From: Oscillospiraceae bacterium
GTDB taxonomy: Bacteria > Bacillota > Clostridia > Oscillospirales > Oscillospiraceae
NCBI GenBank assembly: GCA_020866945.1
Contig: JAJBVW010000064.1
Coordinates: 1-6,520 of the forward strand
Direction of reading: 5' to 3'
Length of the DNA stretch: 6,520 nt
Positions within the stretch are counted from its first letter, which is position 1, and each line of letters begins with the position of its first letter. Below the pieces are notes generated by a model. The model had not been told where the DNA came from. It searched no databases and worked only from the letters and a program-made list of their open reading frames with translations. This document shows, one piece after another, positions 5,743 to 6,520 of the stretch. The position numbers were made by a program, and so were the translations under genes.

Positions 5743-6447
5743 ATGAAGAAGTTATTATCCATGGTGGCGGCTCTCGCCCTGCTCCTTGCGTTGGCGGTTC
5801 CCGCATTGGCGGACAGCGCTGTTTCCAGCATCACCTATGCACAGGATGGCGATGTTCAGATTACTGACGTTACAAGCCTTGTTGAGGACGTCAACGGGGA
5901 AGACATTGAAATGAAGGTTACCGAGATCACAGAGGCGGACCTGACGGATGAGCAGAAGACCACGCTGCTTGACACAGTAAACACGACTTATGACGATGCG
6001 ATTGCAGTTGAGGTCGGGGATGTGAGTCTGCACTATGAAAGCGACGGCTCTCTTGTGGAGCAGGAGGTTGTTGATACCATTGTCACCTCAGAAACGCCTG
6101 TTACGGTGACATTCCTGCGGGATGACGCGACCCATGAGGTGATCGGGGTTCTGTACTGGAATCACACAACCGGCCAATGGGATGAGGCGGAGTTCACCAC
6201 TGATGGCTCTACCGTTACCGCTACCTTCGAGCATCTTTGCGCGATTGCCTTTGTGCTGAAGGAAATTTCCAGCGGCGGTTCTACCAGCGGCGGAACGAGT
6301 TCCGGCACCGGCACTGGCAGCGGCACTGGATCTGCTACATCCCCCCAGACCGGCTATAACACAGCCGGATGGACGGCCGCCATCGTGGTTCTGCTTCTCG
6401 GCGCAGGCTATTGCTTTGTGAGCGCCCGGAAGAAGACGGAAGAGTAA
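5743..6447 (+). CDS. Secreted cell-wall protein with C-terminal SPQTG sorting signal, function unknown
   Basis: This 234-residue protein has every mark of a sortase substrate, though I do not recognise its ectodomain. A signal peptide (MKK, hydrophobic core to residue 20, likely cleaved after A23 in ALA-DS) is followed by an acidic, Asp/Glu/Thr-rich region (24-176). A Ser/Gly/Thr linker (177-199) then leads to SPQTG (200-204, codons 6340-6354), a hydrophobic segment (about 208-226) and a basic tail (RKK). Residues about 118-172 look like a beta-rich module: VTVTFLRDDATHEVIGVLYW, then a dG-VTATF-HLCAIAFV ending reminiscent of modules found in other clostridial surface proteins. The single ectodomain cysteine is C166. 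At about 150 ectodomain residues it is small for an adhesin. It lies 54 bases after the sortase, so it is the best candidate substrate. It uses more T-ending codons (GTT, GCT, TCT, CTT) than its neighbours, which may reflect high expression or a different origin. Confidence 0.9.
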   Translation: MKKLLSMVAALALLLALAVPALADSAVSSITYAQDGDVQITDVTSLVEDVNGEDIEMKVTEITEADLTDEQKTTLLDTVNTTYDDAIAVEVGDVSLHYESDGSLVEQEVVDTIVTSETPVTVTFLRDDATHEVIGVLYWNHTTGQWDEAEFTTDGSTVTATFEHLCAIAFVLKEISSGGSTSGGTSSGTGTGSGTGSATSPQTGYNTAGWTAAIVVLLLGAGYCFVSARKKTEE

Positions 6448-6490
6448 GAAATCACATGATGAGTCTAGACAACATGTAATGACCTCCGAT

Positions 6491-6519
6491 TTGTAGAAAC
6501 GTGGATTTACCTGTATAAT
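6491..6519 (+). promoter_or_regulatory. Promoter-like sequence at the right edge
   Basis: TATAAT (6514-6519) is a perfect -10 box, with TTGTAG (6491-6496, three of six matches) exactly 17 bases upstream. It would start a new transcript just beyond the window. The 43 bases between the surface-protein stop and this site contain no convincing terminator, so the upstream operon may read through or end further right. Confidence 0.45.
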
Positions 6520-6520
6520 G

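Noticed and set aside
6283..6339. Short GGCACTGG/AGCGGC-like repeats that might be a DNA repeat element.
   Set aside because: They are in frame and encode the Ser/Gly/Thr linker before the sorting signal, which explains the repetition.

Overview
The window suggests a GC-rich, Gram-positive anaerobe of the class Clostridia, perhaps close to the Oscillospiraceae. That placement is an inference from the gene families (a short SerA with one ACT domain, a CapA/B/C-type tyrosine-phosphorylation module, a class B sortase with an (S/P)PXTG-type substrate), the GC-rich codon use and the strong AAGGAGG-type ribosome binding sites. All seven genes lie on the + strand. I see no tRNA, rRNA, CRISPR array or insertion sequence.

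Region 1 (1-2261) is a serine biosynthesis pair. It holds the 3'-truncated-at-left remainder of serC (phosphoserine aminotransferase, 5' end outside the window), then serA (3-phosphoglycerate dehydrogenase), which overlaps it by 8 bases. A clear rho-independent terminator at 2220-2261 closes this unit.

Region 2 (2262-2479) is a divider with an AT-rich promoter (TTGCAA, 17-base spacer, TATAAT) and a leader of about 140 bases. The leader contains a perfect 8-bp hairpin and repeated CGTTC words.

Region 3 (2480-5688) is a tightly packed operon. It encodes a CpsC/CapA-type membrane adaptor with an unusually long, tyrosine-rich tail, a CpsD/CapB-type bacterial tyrosine (BY) kinase, a CpsB/CapC-type PHP-fold tyrosine phosphatase and a class B sortase. 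Joins are an 8-base overlap, an 8-base gap and a 4-base ATGA overlap.

Region 4 (5689-6520) starts with a 54-base AT-rich gap and a very strong ribosome binding site. It then encodes a secreted cell-wall protein ending in an SPQTG sorting signal, the presumed substrate of the sortase next door. A second promoter-like sequence lies at the right edge.

Taken together, regions 3 and 4 look like one surface-assembly locus. The adaptor, kinase and phosphatase form a tyrosine-phosphorylation cycle of the type that controls capsule or exopolysaccharide chain length, and the sortase anchors the protein to peptidoglycan. No glycosyltransferase, flippase or polymerase is visible, so the polysaccharide part, if any, would lie outside the window. 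The most notable points are the link between the phosphorylation module and a sortase-substrate pair, and the second tyrosine cluster in the adaptor tail.
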